Origin: Theristus sp. LFF4_11
Taxonomy: Eukaryota; Nematoda; Chromadorea; Monhysterida; Xyalidae
Direction: 5' to 3'
Length of the DNA stretch: 64,000 nt
Assembly: GCA_030248135.1 (NCBI GenBank)
Contig: JASANC010005786.1
Coordinates: forward strand, 30,001-94,000
Shown: positions 60,101 through 64,000 of the stretch, in pieces
Layout of the letters: the number at the start of each line of letters is the position of its first letter
Numbering within the stretch: position 1 is the stretch's first letter
The notes under the pieces: generated by a model
Database searches by the model: none
What the model was told of the DNA's origin: nothing
What the model saw: only the letters and a program-made list of their open reading frames with translations
Translations under genes and position numbers: made by a program

Positions 60101-62759
60101 GTGTGTTCCGAATGATTTTCAATTTTAAAAAATCACCACTGAAGACTGAATCACGCGTGTTCATCTGCTGATTGGATGCATGATGATGCGTCAATCAACT
60201 GCTCCAAAACTCACATGTTCGGCAGTTTTCTTGTTAGCCACCACCGGTAGCAGTTTGCGAAAACGTTGCGCAAACAACATTGTCGAAAGGCTACGTTTGC
60301 TAATTGTATTTTTTTCGAAATTCTCGTTCACATATTCTTTGAATTCAGAGCTAGAACGTTTTTCACATTTGACACAATATTGGCGCTTTCTGTGACCTCA
60401 CCATTCGAAATCGAATACCCAAAAGTTTTGAATACCCAACAGCCATCTAAAGTTCGCGTGTTTAAAGTCAAATGAACAAGCACAATCAGGCGCAGTGAAA
60501 AAAATTGTATTATTTCACAAAGCAAAGAAGGCGAAACCAGAGACGCACAAAAAACAGTTTTTGGCAACCGTTATTGTATCAAGAAAACGATGGAAAAAAA
60601 CGCAATTTTTTGACTCTCTATGTGGAAGTGGGCCAACCAGTCATCATTAGCTAGCGAGTGCACTTAAACTGAGCAAGGAAGGCTATTGCGTCACACAGAG
60701 ACAGGAGGAACGTGTCAAAGAAATAAATGTCAAAATCGATTTCAGACAATTGAAAGTGTGCCGTGTGCTGTGCAGGCAACCATTAACATGTAACGGGACT
60801 CTTGTGTGCAACAAAAACGACAAAAAACGAAGTTATCACGCAGAGAATACCAGAGATTATAGTTCGTCAGGTTAAGATGAAGACAGTTGGAACCTTTCTT
60901 TTGATATATTTTTTGCTTCCTTTTTTGTCATATATACGCCTGGTTTGCAACTCCTGGTCTGAACACCGGCAACAAAAGATCGCGTGTGTTCGTTTGCGTA
61001 CGCAGTTCAGACAAACACACTGGCAGGCAGACACGCGGCTGTGTGAATGTGTGCCGATGTGTTTTGGTCATATTTGTGCAACAGCATAAACACAAAAGAA
61101 CGCTGTCGACAAGGCATGTGTAATGTGCATTGTGGCACAATACCCTAGCGGATGAATCAGACCTTCACTGTGCACGTGCTGTCCACGCGCCACGCTCCGG
61201 CCTGATCATTGGTTGACCACAGAACACGGGCAAGCACGGAGGCTGACCGTTTAACGTTGGAACACCAGCTGTGATTTGGACGTAACGCGTGTGCACGCAA
61301 TGGTGAAACTGACTCTAATGATTTCTTATACTCATAACGCTATAACTGCAATTGTGATTCCTTGTTCTCTTTCGTATCTGCCACTCTTTATAATAGTTCT
61401 CACTAATCTCTATACTTTATACACTCTTTTCACAACTGCTCCCTGCCACTCACTCACTCCATTATCTGGGTTCCAAAACCTATATAAAGGCGAGAGTTGG
61501 TGGCCGAGATCAGCTACTCTACCCAAAACTCTGCTCTTTGATACAGTCAATATTATACTGTCATTTCAAAATGTGAACCAATATATTATTGTGTCCTTGC
61601 CTTGTATTTTTGTGTGTTTCTGTGTATTTTATGAGGCAATAATATTATCTGTGCTCCGATCTTCGTCTTCGCTGGACTTTGTAATTCGACGATAACGAAA
61701 ATCACTTTGTAACACGGCCAAACGGAGTTGTCGTTAATTGAACGAAGCTGGGACTCGCCTAACCGGCTTGTGCAGGCTGAGATCAATTAGTGCCAACTAA
61801 CTTTGGACGTATTGCGAGAGACAGTGCCTACTCTCGATCATTCAACTCTGCCCTGTCCGACACAAATGAGCACGTCTCAAAGGACACCCGGCACCCAACG
61901 TGCCCAAGACCGAAAGGTTGAGGGTGCAGTAGCCAATCCGGTAAAAAAGGCACGCCGGAGGGAGCTACACATGCTTCAGAGTTCAGACAGCCACTTCACC
62001 AAAATGCATTCATGGCGATGGCACACATGAGCGAGACCAATCAGTACGCCAACTTTGCAACTTTAAAGGTGCATCCGCAAGTAACCGCTCAGTTACGGTA
62101 TGGCCGATTAAACATGGCAGTTTTTTCAGGGTGCAAGGAACGCGCGAAGTTTGAATGAAAGAAAAAAGGGCTAATTCTCTTTTAAATATGACGTGTTTTT
62201 TAATGAAGTTAGTTCTTCGCATTGTTCTGTTCATTCTATGTCCCTTGCACGCATGATTTGAAAAAGTCTTGGCAATTTTTGAAAAAGACAACTCATCTAG
62301 TCTGCGACTGATTCCGCCTGATTGAGAAAACCAGGAATGCCTTATTTTTTTCGGGCATACTGTGGATCGATGTTTATTGCATTTATGCTAAAAATCTGAG
62401 TTTCTCCGGTGTATGTGCGTGACCAAAACACCGTGATCTTTATTAATCGGGGTAAAAAACATACACACCGAACGGTACAGTCAATTTTCAGTGAAAAAAA
62501 AAACACCAAAAAATGCAAGAAAAGCCCAAAAAACGTAAAAAAGGCTTCCCCGAAAGGAAAAACCGGAACGAAACAACGACGACACTGCGGCAGTAATTAA
62601 TCTTGCCTTAATCCACTTTGGTTGCTGTGCATCCGATTGCTCCTCCGCCGGCAGCAATTGCGTCAGGTCCCACTGCTGCGGCTCGCTCTGTGCAGCCAGT
62701 GAATACTTCGTCGTCGTGTTACGTGTGCTCGAACTCGTTGTCAGCTTTCGATCGTTCAT
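56496..62759 (-). CDS. two-pore-domain (K2P/TWK) potassium channel
   Basis: Plasma-membrane leak K+ channel subunit of 583 aa in six exons: 62759-62607, 59877-59631, 59211-58948, 58522-58305, 57728-57522 and 57158-56496 (TGA at 56496-56498). Order: cytoplasmic N-terminus, TM1 (LPHVGLIVLSCGYVAAGAAV), a long extracellular cap with several Asn sequons, P1 with filter TTIGYGN (about 219-225), and TM2 (LVYGLFGVPLILITVADIGK). Then come a cytoplasmic loop, TM3, P2 with filter TTVGFGD (about 362-368), TM4, and a long Asn/Asp-rich tail with an (AAT)n-encoded poly-Asn run. The TWK expansion is typical of nematodes. Which TWK it matches cannot be settled by eye. Confidence 0.92.
57522..57728 (-). CDS. 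K2P exon 5 (TM3 and P2 helix)
   Basis: 69 codons with acceptor aaattcag and donor gtgaag. Acidic start GADVLLDEDELEMRDELERF, TM3, then WDFFTGFYFSFITMTT. The donor falls between TT and VGFG of the second filter. Confidence 0.93.
58305..58522 (-). CDS. K2P exon 4 (P1 filter, TM2)
   Basis: Acceptor actgcag. Starts by completing GYGNVVPVTFEGRMFCLVYG. Its phase-0 3' end is placed at gttggt (58305). Upstream phase-0 gtgtta or gtcgac sites are possible alternatives that would shorten the loop. Confidence 0.85.
58571..58641 (+). mobile_element. tRNA-like SINE head in a K2P intron
   Basis: GCGATGGCTTAGTGGTTTAG with A-box TGGCTTAGTGG and B-box GGTTCGAATCC at 58621. The acceptor stem does not pair, so it is not a working tRNA. 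Antisense to the K2P gene. Confidence 0.6.
58948..59211 (-). CDS. K2P exon 3 (cap and P1 helix)
   Basis: Acceptor cattcaag, donor gtaagg. Cap with sequons (ALDNLTNVLF, NINATSD), then VVWNWWTAIFFTSTLLTTI. The donor splits the first Gly codon of the GYG filter. Confidence 0.92.
59631..59877 (-). CDS. K2P exon 2 (TM1 and cap)
   Basis: Acceptor caattcag, donor gtgcga. Starts WCKIVLPHVGLIVLSCGYVA, ends in the extracellular cap (YHVPLKA), phase 1. Confidence 0.9.
59878..62606. other. 2.7-kb first intron of the K2P gene
   Basis: No exon recognised. A CAAACACACTGGCA motif is at 61012. The segment 61485-61990 has a tatataaagg box followed by GC-richer sequence and could be an old LTR leader, but no coding motif supports it. 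Confidence 0.5.
62607..62759 (-). CDS. K2P exon 1
   Basis: 51 codons starting MNDRKLTTSSSTRNTTTKYS and ending QQPKWIK. The in-frame donor is AAG|gcaaga (GC-AG intron). A weak GT donor (gtgtcg) seven codons on is the alternative. Joins WCKIVLPH at TM1. Confidence 0.75.
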
Positions 62760-64000
62760 GTTTTTTGCGTCGAAAATTCTGTTTCTCCGGAAAACTCGAC
62801 AATTTTCGCGGTGAATTTATGGCGTCAAAACGGAGCTACTTAGAATCGTGTTTCCCGGTCTTCGGTGTGCGGTATTCGATGGAATTTTTTTGCTGCTCTC
62901 ATTTTGTGTTAGTTGTTCACAAGGAATCGAGATTTTTTCTTGAATCAGTAGTAATTACAATTGCCGGTTTGATTCTCATTTGTATGCCTGCAAAAAATGC
63001 TGTGTTACATTTTGTGCGGAAAACATGGAAGAAAAACAGAATCCGGACTGAGATTTTCACCGCTTTTTTCGGATTTTCTTTATTCTGAACACAAGCCGCC
63101 ACGCTTCTACTGCGTTCAGTGGGAAAGGCAAGAGAACGGTAATTACAGAACGCGGTTTTATTTCAGGATTTTACGTTCGGTATCGCTTTGGTGAAACACT
63201 ACGATAATGCAATCTACACCAAGGTAACGCAACCTGTACCACGCTTATGCAACAATCTGTATCGTGCATGAAATAATCCCATTGTAGGCCTTAAAATATT
63301 TAACTGAGCCAAAATAGCAAAAAAAGTATCCGGGTGCCTTGTTTTTAGCGGAAGTAAACAATAATGCAAGAAAAAAGTGACCTTACGGTGCAGAACCCCA
63401 CAATTTTTTTTGGTTTTTCTTCGCCTGTTAGCACCTCGGAGATAAAAAACTTGGTTAGTAGCGTGTCAATTTTTTTTCTTTAACAAATGCATTTTTCGCA
63501 AAAAAAGAAGCAAACCCAAACGGAAAACGCACACCCACAAAATAAGATGCGCAGTCTCGAATATTGAAACCAATCTAAACTTTTTCTGCAAAAAAACAAC
63601 ACGATATTCCCACAGTTCCTCACAGTTTTGGAGACTGTTTTTTTCTCGGGTCGTTTGGATGGTGCGCGCGAGGCAGCAATGCGAAAATTGGAAAATAGGT
63701 TGCACACGAACTTTTTCGGTGTTAGTCGCCTATTTGTTTGGTTCAGTTTGTTGAAATTTTCGGATGGAAATGAATGCATTTCACAGTCGAACAGGAACGG
63801 ACATTGTTTTGCTGGTAGATCATCTGCGTTCGACGATTCAAATCTGGTACGCTTGAACGGATGTGCCTCTCTGCGAGGCCAATCAGCGTGTGTGATGGTT
63901 TTACTTGCGTCATACGCGAGTTTTAACAAATAAAGAAACAATGGCGAAAGGCAAACTCTGTGAGAACACATATTTCAACGGTGTTCCGGGACTAACAAGG
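62760..64000. other. upstream region of the K2P gene
   Basis: Expected to hold the 5' UTR and promoter. A 163-codon minus-strand frame at 63480-63971 shows no recognisable family, and no other gene is seen. Confidence 0.45.

Noticed and set aside
61485..61990. LTR-retrotransposon-like leader (tatataaagg box and GC-rich downstream region)
   Set aside because: No paired LTR, primer-binding site or gag/pol motif could be shown.
63480..63971. 163-codon minus-strand gene upstream of the K2P gene
   Set aside because: Composition and residues look random and no splice partner or homology is visible.

Overview
This is a window of an invertebrate animal nuclear genome. Genes are split into many small exons with GT-AG introns, there is no bacterial-style gene packing, and the non-coding DNA is full of small inverted-repeat transposons, minisatellites and SINEs. 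A nematode fits best: a unc-49/Rdl-like GABA receptor, a serpentine chemoreceptor-like 7TM protein and a TWK-type K2P potassium channel lie together. The species or clade cannot be fixed from the sequence. All exon boundaries below were placed by hand from splice consensus, reading phase and protein-family homology.

Layout. (1) 254-11646, minus strand: the 5' part of a Cys-loop GABA-gated anion channel gene that runs off the left edge. Six constant exons are followed by two tandem exon pairs that look mutually exclusive. One pair encodes the end of loop B through loops F and C. The other encodes the end of loop C, pre-M1, M1 and M2. All four combinations keep the frame. A 22-bp self-complementary minisatellite and a 1.1-kb mariner-type inverted-repeat element lie among these exons. 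(2) 11.7-29.6 kb: intergenic, with no recognisable gene. It holds MITEs, a 970-bp foldback element with a tRNA-derived SINE inside, a 1.9-kb satellite (149-bp and 180-bp monomers in a 478-bp higher-order unit) and a second 172-bp tandem repeat. (3) 29617-33587, plus strand: a five-exon 7TM receptor of 326 aa, whose third intron is filled by a 1.66-kb foldback element. (4) 33.8-37.3 kb: two hAT-like non-autonomous elements with clean 8-bp target duplications and a partial second copy of one. (5) 37510-54686, plus strand: a complete 16-exon oxysterol-binding protein (PH, FFAT-like and ORD; 830 aa), with a probable alternative first exon at 45339. Its introns hold a LINE remnant, a pre-miRNA-like hairpin and two minisatellites that abut splice acceptors. 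(6) 56496-62759, minus strand, convergent with OSBP: a six-exon K2P channel of 583 aa.

The four genes are not a pathway. Three encode excitable-cell membrane proteins and the fourth is a lipid-transfer protein. The most interesting signal is the double mutually exclusive exon arrangement in the GABA receptor, which would vary ligand-site loops and the pre-M1/M1 region independently while leaving the M2 pore sequence unchanged.
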